A stretch of DNA of 47,902 nt from Alphaproteobacteria bacterium. GTDB taxonomy: Bacteria > Pseudomonadota > Alphaproteobacteria > Paracaedibacterales > CAIULA01. The stretch covers positions 1-47,902 of the forward strand of contig JAPLOP010000016.1 in NCBI GenBank assembly GCA_026400645.1, written 5' to 3'. Shown in pieces: positions 28,775 to 37,752 of the stretch (positions within the stretch are counted from its first letter, which is position 1; every line of letters starts with the position of its first letter). The notes under the pieces are model-generated. The model made no database searches, was not told the DNA's origin, and saw nothing but the letters and a program-made list of their open reading frames with translations. Position numbers and translations under genes: made by a program.

Positions 28775-29365
28775 TTACTCAAGTTCCGGAAGGGTTATTT
28801 TCTCTAACTTTTTATTCAATCGTTTAATTGTTTCATCGGTGATATCCAAAAAATCATCAACATACAAAACGGCTTCTGTTCCCTGGATGTTGGAATTTAG
28901 AACAAGATTAACACCTTTTTCACGTGCAATCATGGAAATTATATCATATAGCGAAGTTTCCACCCGTTCCATGAGTGCGCCAAATTGCTTGTTTAATTTT
29001 TCTTGTTTTTGTCGAACGTGTTGCTCTAGTTCAGCTACTTTCTTGTCGAACTGAATTTTTCTTTTTTGACGATCTTCTGATGACAGCTTGCCCTTTTTAA
29101 TTTCTTCCATTTGTTTTCTGAGGGATGTCTCCTGGGCCAAGATTTCCTTATGAGATTGCGTGTGTTGTTCCTTTAAAAGGTTCCCAACTTTCACAAATGG
29201 CTCTGCTTCGTTTTTTATTCGGGGGCTATCAATAACGGCAACAAAGGCACCCTGCCTTTTTAGCGTACTTTTATAAACTGAAAATGCGCTATAGAAACCA
29301 TAAAACAATAAAGCCAGGCAACCGGCACTAATGCCGATTGCAATCGCTGTTCGTTTATTCCGCAT
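28775..29365 (-). CDS. OmpH/Skp-family periplasmic chaperone
   Basis: A 196-aa protein with an N-terminal hydrophobic signal or anchor (AIAIGISAGCLALLFYGFY) and the OmpH pattern: a short strand (AFVAVIDSPRI), two long charged helices forming the coiled-coil arms (about 75-130), then VETSLYDIISMIAREKGVNLVL. Skp-type proteins carry outer membrane proteins across the periplasm. The bamA gene, which usually lies directly upstream in this cluster, is not here; the gene overlaps ppiD by 11 bp instead. Confidence 0.88.
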   Translation of the reverse strand: MRNKRTAIAIGISAGCLALLFYGFYSAFSVYKSTLKRQGAFVAVIDSPRIKNEAEPFVKVGNLLKEQHTQSHKEILAQETSLRKQMEEIKKGKLSSEDRQKRKIQFDKKVAELEQHVRQKQEKLNKQFGALMERVETSLYDIISMIAREKGVNLVLNSNIQGTEAVLYVDDFLDITDETIKRLNKKLEKITLPELE

Positions 29366-31271
29366 TGATAACCATAGTCAAGATGTCTTGGTTTATTGAT
29401 ACAGGGTTATGATGGCGGAACGATTGAACCAACAGTGTCAAAAAATCCTTTTCATACAATTGATCAATGTTTTTGGTGAACGTATCAAGTTTTGCCTTGT
29501 CCACTGTAAATGGATTCGTTTTTTGCAGCATGAGGATAAAAAATCCATCAGCTCCTTGCCCAGATGCAGTCTGGTTTGGTGCTAGCAAGAGCCCCTTGTG
29601 GATCAGGTCAGTGGGGATATCCGATTTTTTGTCAGCCTTGTTGGTGGCTTCGATTCCAATGCGGCTATATGTGTGATTGGATGTCAGCGTCAAGCCATGT
29701 TGACTTGCCAGTTTACTGAAATCCATAAAAGTCTTTGCGTTTTGAGCAATAGAATTGGCCAGTTTGGCAGCTTCTTTTAATTTACGATCTTTGATCCAAT
29801 CTTTTAGAATTGTTTCCTTGATGTTTGCTTGTTCAGGAACATGGGATGCTGTGATTTTTTCGACGCGCAAGATAAAGGATCCGCCACCACCGCCTTGGGT
29901 GTTTGGAATATCGATCGCGGCGCTTTCACCTCCCTCGTTAAGGGTGAAAGCGTTTTCTGCAATCAGCTTCATCGTTTCGGGGGATAAATCTTCCACGGCT
30001 GGCTTTCCTGCAGTGTTTTGCCCTTGCTGATCAAGATCAACGGACTCAATAGGCAGGTTGTGTTGCTTGGAAACCTCGGCCAGGCTGGCGCCGCCGGCTA
30101 GGGTGTCTTCTATTTTATTTTTGATGTCCTGAATATGGGCATCAAAGTTTTTTGCATATAAATCAGCAATGATCTTTTCGCGAACTTCTTTTAAAGGTTG
30201 GGCGCGTTTTGGTTCAATTTTTGTTGTTTGATAAATGTCGAACCCTGTAGCCGTTTCAATCACGGGGGAATAGGCACCAACATCCAATGAAAATACGGCG
30301 TCAGCCGCAACATCAGGCAGGTTGCTTTTTTCAATCATGCCAAGATCATTCAGCTGACCCCCATGGATTTCGCGAATTACCGTTGTGATTAACTTTCCTT
30401 TTTTCAAAAGATCCAAAGCTTTTTCTGCTTGGTCCCTGGAGGCATAACTCAGGCGCTTGATGGATCGCTGTTCTTTTTGCGTGAATTCATCCAGGCGTGC
30501 ATCGTATTCTGCCTGTATATCAGTCTCGTTTAGCGGGGTGGATCGTGACAGAGTTTTAGGCGTAAGCAGAACCAAAGTAACCCGACGGAATTCGGGAACC
30601 CCATAGTTTTGCTTGTTTTGTTGATAGAAAATAGTTAGCTCTTCCTTTGTTGGAATTACATCCAATTTTATTTTCTCAAAGGGAATAGATATTGCTGCAA
30701 ATACTTTTTCTTCGGTCAGTGCTTTAAACAAAAGGTCTTTATAGCTGTTTGTTAATTTTGCCCCCATAACCAACGGACCCACAAGTTGTTGGGTCAAAAG
30801 GTTATGCCGGATATTTTGAATGAATTGTGATTCCGTCAAATGACTTCCGCTTATGGCTTTTGAGAAAAGCTGCTTGTTGAATGTGCCGTCTTGTTGGAAA
30901 ACGGGCATAGAATGAATGTAGGATCGCACTAACATATCGGATGCAAACAGGTTATGGCGTTTTAATTCCTGATCCAGTGTTGCTTGGTTAATCAAATTAT
31001 CCAGTACATGTGTGTGAATTCCCGCTTGCTTTAATTGTTCAGAAGTCAGCTTTCCTTTTGATGCTTCTTGAATGCGGGAGATTTCTTGACGCAATGCATG
31101 GGAATAGTCATCATAGGTGATCGAATGACTGCCGACCTTGGCAATGGGGCGCATTGCGCTATATCCCCTGATGACGTCGCCGATTCCCCAAATGACAAAA
31201 CTGGCGATGATTGCGCCAAACAAAACCTTAACAAACCATTTTCCGGATTGCTCTCTCAGAGATTGCAGCAT
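29355..31271 (-). CDS. ppiD: PpiD-type periplasmic peptidyl-prolyl isomerase
   Basis: A 638-aa protein with a single N-terminal anchor (VLFGAIIASFVIWGIGDVI), a SurA-like chaperone region (about 40-190) and a central parvulin domain with GGQLNDLGMIEKSNLPDV and ATGFDIYQTTKI, followed by a second degenerate C-terminal segment. PpiD works at the inner membrane exit of the Sec translocon, helping newly exported proteins fold. In many alphaproteobacteria it lies near tpiA or trpE; here it heads the ompH-lpx cluster and overlaps ompH, so it may form one transcript with it. Confidence 0.92.
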   Translation of the reverse strand: MLQSLREQSGKWFVKVLFGAIIASFVIWGIGDVIRGYSAMRPIAKVGSHSITYDDYSHALRQEISRIQEASKGKLTSEQLKQAGIHTHVLDNLINQATLDQELKRHNLFASDMLVRSYIHSMPVFQQDGTFNKQLFSKAISGSHLTESQFIQNIRHNLLTQQLVGPLVMGAKLTNSYKDLLFKALTEEKVFAAISIPFEKIKLDVIPTKEELTIFYQQNKQNYGVPEFRRVTLVLLTPKTLSRSTPLNETDIQAEYDARLDEFTQKEQRSIKRLSYASRDQAEKALDLLKKGKLITTVIREIHGGQLNDLGMIEKSNLPDVAADAVFSLDVGAYSPVIETATGFDIYQTTKIEPKRAQPLKEVREKIIADLYAKNFDAHIQDIKNKIEDTLAGGASLAEVSKQHNLPIESVDLDQQGQNTAGKPAVEDLSPETMKLIAENAFTLNEGGESAAIDIPNTQGGGGGSFILRVEKITASHVPEQANIKETILKDWIKDRKLKEAAKLANSIAQNAKTFMDFSKLASQHGLTLTSNHTYSRIGIEATNKADKKSDIPTDLIHKGLLLAPNQTASGQGADGFFILMLQKTNPFTVDKAKLDTFTKNIDQLYEKDFLTLLVQSFRHHNPVSINQDILTMVINAE

Positions 31272-31360
31272 ACGATATCTTTATGAAGATGAAAACATTA
31301 GGATCAGTCTAATCAAATTAACGGGTCCAGACAATAAAATTATCTTTTTTGTGCAGTGTG

Positions 31361-32248
31361 TTAACTCAGCACCATTTCCGTTTTGATGAAGTCACGAAAG
31401 ACATGGAGTTTTTTGGAGCCTGCAAATGACTTTGGATAGACCAAATAGGCATCCACCGTTGGGCATTTGAGCTTGGGAAACAGGCAAATCAATTCAGGGT
31501 TATCCCGGGCGATGAATTCAGGCAAACAGGCAAGGCCCAGCCCGTTTTTAACGCATTGCAAAATACCATAGGCGTTATTGATGATCAAAAAAGGGTTGCG
31601 TATTGTGCCTGCTTTAGCGCCAACACCCAAAATCCAATTGACATTTTCCACGGGGGCCCGTGTATATCCACCAAAAACGATCAGCCTGTGCTTGTCTAGG
31701 TCTTCGGGTTTTTGGGGTGTTCCGTGTTGTGCCAAGTATTCTGGGCTTCCGTATAATTTTAGGGAAAAACTAAACAGCTTTTCCGAAATCAGATTTTGAT
31801 CAGCCTCAGGATGACCCAAGCGAATGGCAATGTCGGCTTCCCGAGTGGAAAAATCCACCTCTTCATCAGTTAAAACGATTTCTAAATTCAGATCAGGGCA
31901 AAGTTGAAAAAAACGATGCAATCGTGGAGCAAGCCATACCGATCCCATGGCAACGCTTGTGGATATTTTCAGGTTCCCTTTTAAAGAAGAATAATTATCC
32001 GTTAATTGACTGGTCATTGTGGATATTTGTGTGTAAATTCCACGCGTGACTTTTAATAAACTTTCCCCCTCGGCCGTTAGCACCAACCCCCTGGCATGAC
32101 GTTGAAAAAGGGGGACGGAAAGGGATTCTTCCAGGGCACTAATCTGGCGACTGACAGCCGATTGACTTAGGTTTAGGCTATATCCTGCATGTGTCAGATT
32201 TTTTGCTTCGGCAACGATGTGAAAAATCCTAAGCCTATCCCAATCCAT
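31361..32248 (-). CDS. LysR-family transcriptional regulator
   Basis: A 295-aa protein (from ATG 32248, giving the usual MDWDRLRIFH start; another ATG lies four codons upstream). The N-terminal winged helix-turn-helix has THAGYSLNLSQSAVSRQISALEESL, followed by the LysR substrate-binding domain. The family commonly controls metabolic or stress genes and often a divergent neighbour. The divergent gene here, at 32358, encodes a small unknown exported protein; the 97-bp shared spacer is very AT-rich. The effector molecule is unknown. Confidence 0.93.
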   Translation of the reverse strand: MDWDRLRIFHIVAEAKNLTHAGYSLNLSQSAVSRQISALEESLSVPLFQRHARGLVLTAEGESLLKVTRGIYTQISTMTSQLTDNYSSLKGNLKISTSVAMGSVWLAPRLHRFFQLCPDLNLEIVLTDEEVDFSTREADIAIRLGHPEADQNLISEKLFSFSLKLYGSPEYLAQHGTPQKPEDLDKHRLIVFGGYTRAPVENVNWILGVGAKAGTIRNPFLIINNAYGILQCVKNGLGLACLPEFIARDNPELICLFPKLKCPTVDAYLVYPKSFAGSKKLHVFRDFIKTEMVLS

Positions 32249-32357
32249 GATTGCTCCCATTCATAATTTTTTATTAAATAATTTCGTTCATATTTACTTT
32301 TTATAAACGTATTAAACCTATTGTATATAGTATATCAATTTTATTGGTGTATTAATT

Positions 32358-32960
32358 ATGCATATATTGGTGATAATATTGCTTTTTACAGTATCGGGCA
32401 TAACTGGTCAAGCGACATCCTATTTTGAGGAGGAAGAGCTGCAATCCACATGCCAACCCCTCTATATGGTTTACAAAGAAGATCATATCTTAACGGATCG
32501 TTCGTTTTTAGAATTAGCGAATTTTGATTATAGTCGGAAAATTGCTTTATGTGAATTAGATAACCTTCGCCAAGAAAATGCCATTAAATTACAGGACATT
32601 TTTTCTGTTAGCGACATCACATTTTCTGTGATCGAGGATCAATCGACAGTTCATTATGAAAGCTGGATGCATACAGATCTAAATATTCATGATAGCTTTA
32701 CAATGAAACGCAAGGAATCTTCTGCATGTTTGGAGTTATCTGAAATTGCTGCTTTTCTTAAGGAATGCTACAAAGATAACGTTTCTCATAGTTTTCAGCA
32801 TATTTGTAACAAGGAAAACGACATGAACCTTCTTCGGCTGACGCTTACCGACCATTTTGTGAAATGGCCCCATAAATATTCAGACCTACCAGAATCTGAA
32901 AAATATACCTATTTTGATATAAAGCTGACTGTTCATATTGATTACCATATTGCGCCATAG
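32358..32960 (+). CDS. Hypothetical small exported protein
   Basis: A 200-aa protein that I do not recognise. The N-terminus (MHILVIILLFTVSGITGQA) is a good signal peptide with cleavage likely after GQA. The mature part is acidic, has five Cys residues that could pair in the periplasm, and seems to alternate strands (SVIEDQSTVHYESW, YFDIKLTVHIDYHIA). It is divergent from a LysR regulator and may be its target; this rests only on position. It ends 14 bp before the coxC frame opens and about 100 bp before my chosen coxC start. Confidence 0.55.
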   Translation: MHILVIILLFTVSGITGQATSYFEEEELQSTCQPLYMVYKEDHILTDRSFLELANFDYSRKIALCELDNLRQENAIKLQDIFSVSDITFSVIEDQSTVHYESWMHTDLNIHDSFTMKRKESSACLELSEIAAFLKECYKDNVSHSFQHICNKENDMNLLRLTLTDHFVKWPHKYSDLPESEKYTYFDIKLTVHIDYHIAP

Positions 32961-33061
32961 GGTGATTATGTCGGATGATGGGGAAATATGTTTCCCGCAA
33001 AGGAATTAGCGGAATGAACGAAAAGAATAAACTTACTAGTATTGTACCCGGAGGGGATCGC

Positions 33062-33868
33062 GTGGCCATGCCCGAAAAGCATCCATTTCACCTTGTTGAT
33101 CCCAGTCCTTGGCCATTTGTGGCGGCGTTATCGATTCTTGTGCTGGGCATAGGGGCGGTTTTGTCCATGCATAAAATTGATCACGGGGTATTCGTGTTGG
33201 GGGTGGCGCTTTTGGTGGCGACCTTTGTTGGCTGGTGGCGTGATGTTTTGATGGAAAGCAATACCTCGGGGGCCCACACGCAAGCTGTCCAAAATGGCTT
33301 GAAGATTGGGATGGGGTTGTTTATCTTTACAGAGGTGATGTTTTTTGGGGCTTTCTTTTGGGGATATTTCCACATTGCCCTGGATCCGGGGGATGTGATT
33401 GGTGGCGTTTGGCCCCCCAAGGGGATTATTACAATTGATCCCTTTGATTTGCCCTATTTGAATACGTTGCTTTTATTGTTATCGGGAACATCCATAACAT
33501 GGGCCCATCACGAGATTTGTTTGGGTCGCATGTCCGATGCGATCAAGGGGTTGGCCGTTACCATTTGCCTTGGGGTGGTTTTTACGATTGTTCAGGCCCT
33601 TGAATACAGTCATGCCCCTTTTGGATTTAGCGGCGGTATTTACCCATCTTTGTTTTATATGGCAACGGGAATTCATGGCGCACACATAATTATTGGAACA
33701 ATATTCTTGATCGTTTGTTGGGCTCGAACGAAAAATGGTGAATTCACAGCCACCCACCATGTCGGGTTCGAGGCTGCCGCCTGGTACTGGCACTTTGTGG
33801 ACGTTGTGTGGTTGTTTTTATTTGTGTCTATTTATTGGTGGGGATATGTACCGTTCATGGGGTCATAG
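33062..33868 (+). CDS. coxC: Cytochrome c oxidase subunit III
   Basis: A 268-aa, seven-helix subunit of heme-copper oxidase. Signatures: KHPFHLVDPSPWPF at the N-terminus, WWRDVLMESNTSGAHT, KIGMGLFIFTEVMFFGAFFWGY, NTLLLLLSGTSITWAHHE and FEAAAWYWHFVDVVWLFLF. The frame is open from 32975, but the GTG at 33062 has a strong GGAGGGG site 5 bp before it and gives the family-like N-terminus; the ATG at 33068 is also possible. Subunits I and II and the assembly genes are absent, which is unusual, so the rest of the oxidase must lie elsewhere if the enzyme works. Confidence 0.95.
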   Translation: MAMPEKHPFHLVDPSPWPFVAALSILVLGIGAVLSMHKIDHGVFVLGVALLVATFVGWWRDVLMESNTSGAHTQAVQNGLKIGMGLFIFTEVMFFGAFFWGYFHIALDPGDVIGGVWPPKGIITIDPFDLPYLNTLLLLLSGTSITWAHHEICLGRMSDAIKGLAVTICLGVVFTIVQALEYSHAPFGFSGGIYPSLFYMATGIHGAHIIIGTIFLIVCWARTKNGEFTATHHVGFEAAAWYWHFVDVVWLFLFVSIYWWGYVPFMGS

Positions 33869-33934
33869 AGTAATCCCCTCTATCTTCTCGCCTCCCTTAA
33901 GCCTTCCTGGAGCCATGTATCATTTTAGTAGGTA

Positions 33935-34084
33935 ATACCATTTTCAATAAATCTTCATGAGTTCGGGATGATTCCTGGATTGCTTTGTCGGGCCTCGCCC
34001 TCCGCGCAATGACGTTGTCATGGCGAGCCGACGAAGGCGGCGTGGCCATCCAGAAAACTCACTAATAATTTGTGAAAATGGTAT
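33935..34084 (+). repeat. MITE-like element, family B (150 bp)
   Basis: Outer ends are inverted: ATACCATTTTCA on the left and TGAAAATGGTAT on the right, with weaker pairing inwards toward GAGTT/AACTC. Inside is a palindromic core (33975-34053) whose left half matches the core of the family D element and whose right half matches family A. Confidence 0.7.
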
Positions 34085-34199
34085 AATCAATAAATAACCC
34101 CGGTTCAATATAAAAATCCCGATTGTGCATCCAAAGAAATTGGGCAGTCTACTGGAATCAGTGTTTCAATTGTCTTTAAATATTTAAAACGAATAGGTA

Positions 34200-34350
34200 T
34201 ATACCCAAGCTAAATGAAAATGCTGATTTTATATTTAATCCTTGTTTCATAAACGGCGACAAAAAATCCTTAAATAAGCGGATTTGTTATCTTGCTTCTA
34301 AAGCAAAGTTATTTCATAAAATTTCAACATTTCCATTTGTCTTGGGCATA
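34200..34350 (+). repeat. MITE-like element, family C, copy 1 (151 bp)
   Basis: The left end TATACCCAAG is mirrored by CTTGGGCATA on the right; further inwards AATGAAAATGCTGATTTTAT pairs with ATAAAATTTCAACATTTCC. A related copy lies at the right end of the window (47506-47684). It has no coding capacity and does not contain the GC-rich core found in families A, B and D. Confidence 0.7.
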
Positions 34351-34417
34351 ACTCGAAGAGAGACAACGCTCCTCATTGAATGCTGATCGGTCGCTGTCTA
34401 TCAGACTTGTGAGAAAA

Positions 34418-34575
34418 TATAGTATTTTCCTGCAAAGTCAATAGACAACAGGATAGATTCCTGGATGGCCACGTCGGGCTTCGCCCTCCTCGCCATGACG
34501 TCATGGCGAACGAACGAAGAGAGTGTGGCCATCCAGAAAGCTATTTCTCTATTGATCACGTAGAAAAACACTATA
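34418..34575 (-). repeat. MITE-like element, family A, copy 2 (158 bp)
   Basis: The reverse complement of the element at 2001-2158, with only scattered differences and the same length. Ends are TATAGT and ACTATA; the core is at 34461-34536. The two copies are inverted relative to each other and flank about 32 kb. Confidence 0.8.
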
Positions 34576-34591
34576 GCATGGTATCTCCTTG

Positions 34592-35758
34592 TTATTTATG
34601 ATCATTTTTTTCTAAGCTGTCTATTTTTTCTGACATAGCCTTCTCAAAAGCCCTGTCAAAGCCTTCTTTTTGTATTGTGCTATAGTGATCATTGATGGGT
34701 CTAGAAATCCTATCAATGGCGTCGCTGTCATACAATGCTTCTTTTTCATCACGTACAGGTTTAATTTTTAACTCCCACGCTTCTTGTATGGCTTTGATTT
34801 CTGCGGATATTTTAGAAAGCTTTTCTTCTGTTGCCGCTTTTTCGTCATCAATAGGTTTTTTCAGTGCAGCAATTTCATCATTAAGAACCGCTATTCTGGG
34901 TTCATTTTCCACGGCCGTTTTTGCCTGGATTTCTTTTTGTAATTTTATCATATCTTCTTTTGCTTGCGTGATTGGTTCATAAAGAGTGCTTTTTTTAACC
35001 TGTTCAAGTTGTTGTCTCAGTTCATTAAATTTGCTTAAATATTCCTGATTGCCATAGAATCTTGCTATAGCGGCCAAACTATCATCCCCCATCCCCTCTC
35101 GTAAATGAATATAACCGCTCATTTCCCCCTTCCCCATATCACCAGGAACAAACACAAGAGCGTTGTCATCTAGATCAGGGTTGCGCCCTTTGAGACAGTT
35201 ATCCATCAATTTCGTCCTATAGAACGATATTATGCGCTCGAGATCTCTGACTTCCTTAGAATTTTCTACAGATTTTTCAATGTCACGGACCTGCTCAACG
35301 AGAGCCAGATATTGTGGATTTGTTTTATATCCTTCATTATTTTCTAATTCAATCTGTTGCACTTCTTGTTCTTTTTTATAAACATCTTCCGGGTATAGGC
35401 TCTTTTTCCAATGATCCCGCTCATAATGCCGGTTCATCTCGTCTAATTTTTGCTGCAGCGAATCGCGCTGTTCTATGAGAGGCCCAAACCCGTCAACTCC
35501 TTCCTCGGATAGTTGCATGAATTGTTGCTTAGCCCTGGTAAAACCGGGTAATTGTTGAGCGAGGGCATCTGCCACTGCTGCTTCTCTTTGTTTGCCTAAA
35601 TCCTGAATGAGCTCGGATGAATCTCTTCCCGCTCTATGTTCAAGTTCCCTAACTGCAGCCCCCTCTTCACGTTGATTTATAACTCTTGGTTGTTGCATGG
35701 CATGAACATCGTGCATATTCGTTGCAACTATAGCGCCAATAAAAAACAAATTTTTCAT
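34592..35758 (-). CDS. Exported coiled-coil protein, unknown function
   Basis: A 388-aa protein with a likely signal peptide (MKNLFFIGAIVATNMHDVHA). The rest is highly charged and rich in Glu, Lys, Gln and Asp, with several long helices expected to form coiled coils (about 60-170 and 235-330) split by a region with a possible globular fold (NPDLDDNALVFVPGDMGKGE). A good AGGAG ribosome site precedes the ATG. I know no family for it. Such exported coiled-coil proteins in intracellular bacteria are sometimes host-directed effectors, but nothing here proves that. It stands alone between repeat elements and recJ. Confidence 0.65.
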   Translation of the reverse strand: MKNLFFIGAIVATNMHDVHAMQQPRVINQREEGAAVRELEHRAGRDSSELIQDLGKQREAAVADALAQQLPGFTRAKQQFMQLSEEGVDGFGPLIEQRDSLQQKLDEMNRHYERDHWKKSLYPEDVYKKEQEVQQIELENNEGYKTNPQYLALVEQVRDIEKSVENSKEVRDLERIISFYRTKLMDNCLKGRNPDLDDNALVFVPGDMGKGEMSGYIHLREGMGDDSLAAIARFYGNQEYLSKFNELRQQLEQVKKSTLYEPITQAKEDMIKLQKEIQAKTAVENEPRIAVLNDEIAALKKPIDDEKAATEEKLSKISAEIKAIQEAWELKIKPVRDEKEALYDSDAIDRISRPINDHYSTIQKEGFDRAFEKAMSEKIDSLEKNDHK

Positions 35759-35964
35759 AAATTGTCTCCTTAATAGGGTGATAAATAAACATAACCTCTA
35801 ATTACAGAGTAAAATAATAATTCGAATATAGCAAGAAAATATTAATCACTATACTTCATTAAGAAGAATACCTATCGACTCCTGTATGTCATCTTGCCAA
35901 AACAAAACAATTTTTTGACATTATAATCAAATTATTTAGGATCGGATATGCTAACGATGTTAAA

Positions 35965-37752
35965 TCACGGTATTGTTGATCGGGCATCCTCGATCGTTAA
36001 ACTAACCTGTTCTTGTCCATTCCAGCTGTCCAATCGGATAGTTCCGGCTATATCGACGGGGATTTTGCTTGCCCCTTCCAGCAGATCCCCAAGTGGCGTG
36101 TTTTTAGCCCGAAATGCGATGGCCTTGATCCGTTTTCCTGTTGGATCCTGAAGCTGACAGCTTAGGTGATTGGCGCCAACAACTTTCGAAAAAGGGATCG
36201 TTACTTGGCTAAATGCAAACCGCGGGGTGGAATTTCCATTGCCGTATGGTTCTAGCTTTTGCATTGATTTCAGCAGCTCCGTTGTGGCACCAGCAAGCGA
36301 TAAATATCCATCCAATTTCAGAATCGGTGTTACGGTTTCGATTTGTTTACCCAAATGATCATTCAGAAAATCGTAAAACGCATCAAACTGCAGGCGATTG
36401 ACCGTGAATCCGGCCGCCATGGCATGTCCGCCACCCTTTTCCAGCAGCCCCAAATGCACGGCAACATGCATGGATGCACCCATTTCCACGCCATAAATGG
36501 AACGGCCTGACCCCTTGCCAACGTCATTATCAAACGCCACAACACATGCCGGGCGATTGTACCGTTCTTTTAGGCGGCTGGCGACGATGCCGATCACGCC
36601 GGGATGCCATCCATCATTCCCGACCAATAGAATCGGATTTTTATCCAGGTTTTTCGATTCTATTAATTCAATGGATTCCTCCAGGACTTGTTTTTCGATT
36701 TCCTGTCTTTGCACATTATAGTCATGCAGACTTTTGGCAATTTTTTGTGCCTCCAACGAATCGCTGGTTGATAACAGGCGACTGCCTAAATCAGCTTGCC
36801 CAACGCGGCCGCCGGCATTAATGCGCGGACCCAGAACGAACCCCAGGTGATAGGCGGAAATTGCTTCGGAAACGCTGGCCACATCTGCCAGTGTAGCAAG
36901 CCCAAGGTTACCTCGTTTTTTGAAAACTTTTAATCCTTGGCTGACAATGGCGCGGTTTAGACCCGTCAATGGCATCACATCGCAAACGGTCCCCAATGCA
37001 ACCAAATCCAGATAATTCAGCAGATTTGGTTCTGGCGTAGTTTGAAACCACCCCTTTTGACGCAGGGCCCGTTGCACGCCCACCAGGAATAAAAACGCAA
37101 CCCCAGCCGCACATAAATGACGCATGTTCACACTGTGTGTGGTTTCGGGTGTTGGCAAATCCTGATCCAGGCGGTTGGGATTGATAACGGCGACGGCCTG
37201 GGGTAAGGCTGCCTCTGCACTGTGGTGGTCAAGCACAATCACATCCAGCCCCAAAGAATGGGCGTGCGACAGCGGTTCAAACGACGTCGTTCCACAATCA
37301 ACCATCAGGATAAGATTCGTCCCTTGTGTGTGCAATTGTTCCAATGCCTGGCTATTGGCGCCGTACCCTTCCTCGATACGGTCGGGAATATATAAACCGA
37401 TGGGATGTCCGATATCGTGGAAATAGCGCCGCAACAGGGACGATGCCGTTGCCCCATCAACATCATAATCGCCGTAAACAACGATTTTTTCTTTTTTATC
37501 CAGGGCGCAAAGAACCCGATCAACCGCCTTGTCCATATCAAGCAAGCTGGATGGATCGGGTAAAAGGTCGCGCAAGGTTGGGGTCAGGTATCCCGAAACA
37601 GTTTCGGTTATGATGCCCCTGCCAACCAAAAGGCGCGCCACGATTTCTGGCAAGCTATGGCTTTGGGTGATGCTCCAGATATGGCGTTCATCCGCGGGGC
37701 GAAGCTGCCATAATTTCCCCGTAACAGACAGGGGCTGATTATTAGTCTGCAT
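35965..37752 (-). CDS. recJ: Single-stranded-DNA-specific exonuclease RecJ
   Basis: A 595-aa DHH-family 5'-3' exonuclease. Motifs: VVYGDYDVDGATASSLLRR (motif I), MVDCGTT, VIVLDHHSAE (DHH) and the DHHA1 region with GGGHAMAAGFTV, then a C-terminal OB-like domain. It acts in recombination and mismatch repair. Length is normal. Its start overlaps the tpiA stop by 11 bp, so the pair is probably cotranscribed. Confidence 0.96.
   Translation of the reverse strand: MQTNNQPLSVTGKLWQLRPADERHIWSITQSHSLPEIVARLLVGRGIITETVSGYLTPTLRDLLPDPSSLLDMDKAVDRVLCALDKKEKIVVYGDYDVDGATASSLLRRYFHDIGHPIGLYIPDRIEEGYGANSQALEQLHTQGTNLILMVDCGTTSFEPLSHAHSLGLDVIVLDHHSAEAALPQAVAVINPNRLDQDLPTPETTHSVNMRHLCAAGVAFLFLVGVQRALRQKGWFQTTPEPNLLNYLDLVALGTVCDVMPLTGLNRAIVSQGLKVFKKRGNLGLATLADVASVSEAISAYHLGFVLGPRINAGGRVGQADLGSRLLSTSDSLEAQKIAKSLHDYNVQRQEIEKQVLEESIELIESKNLDKNPILLVGNDGWHPGVIGIVASRLKERYNRPACVVAFDNDVGKGSGRSIYGVEMGASMHVAVHLGLLEKGGGHAMAAGFTVNRLQFDAFYDFLNDHLGKQIETVTPILKLDGYLSLAGATTELLKSMQKLEPYGNGNSTPRFAFSQVTIPFSKVVGANHLSCQLQDPTGKRIKAIAFRAKNTPLGDLLEGASKIPVDIAGTIRLDSWNGQEQVSLTIEDARSTIP

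Larger units (their letters stand above)
33869..34591. other. Gene-free repeat cluster
   Basis: This 720-bp spacer has no convincing gene. It holds three unrelated inverted-repeat elements in a row: family B (33935-34084), family C (34200-34350) and family A copy 2 (34418-34575). The last ends 16 bp from the stop of the coiled-coil protein gene. The short segments between them are AT-rich and show nothing else. Confidence 0.7.

Noticed and set aside
33869-34591. Possible tRNA or other structured RNA genes in the spacer
   Set aside because: The inverted repeats are MITE-like; no cloverleaf arms or TTCGA-type T-loop were found.
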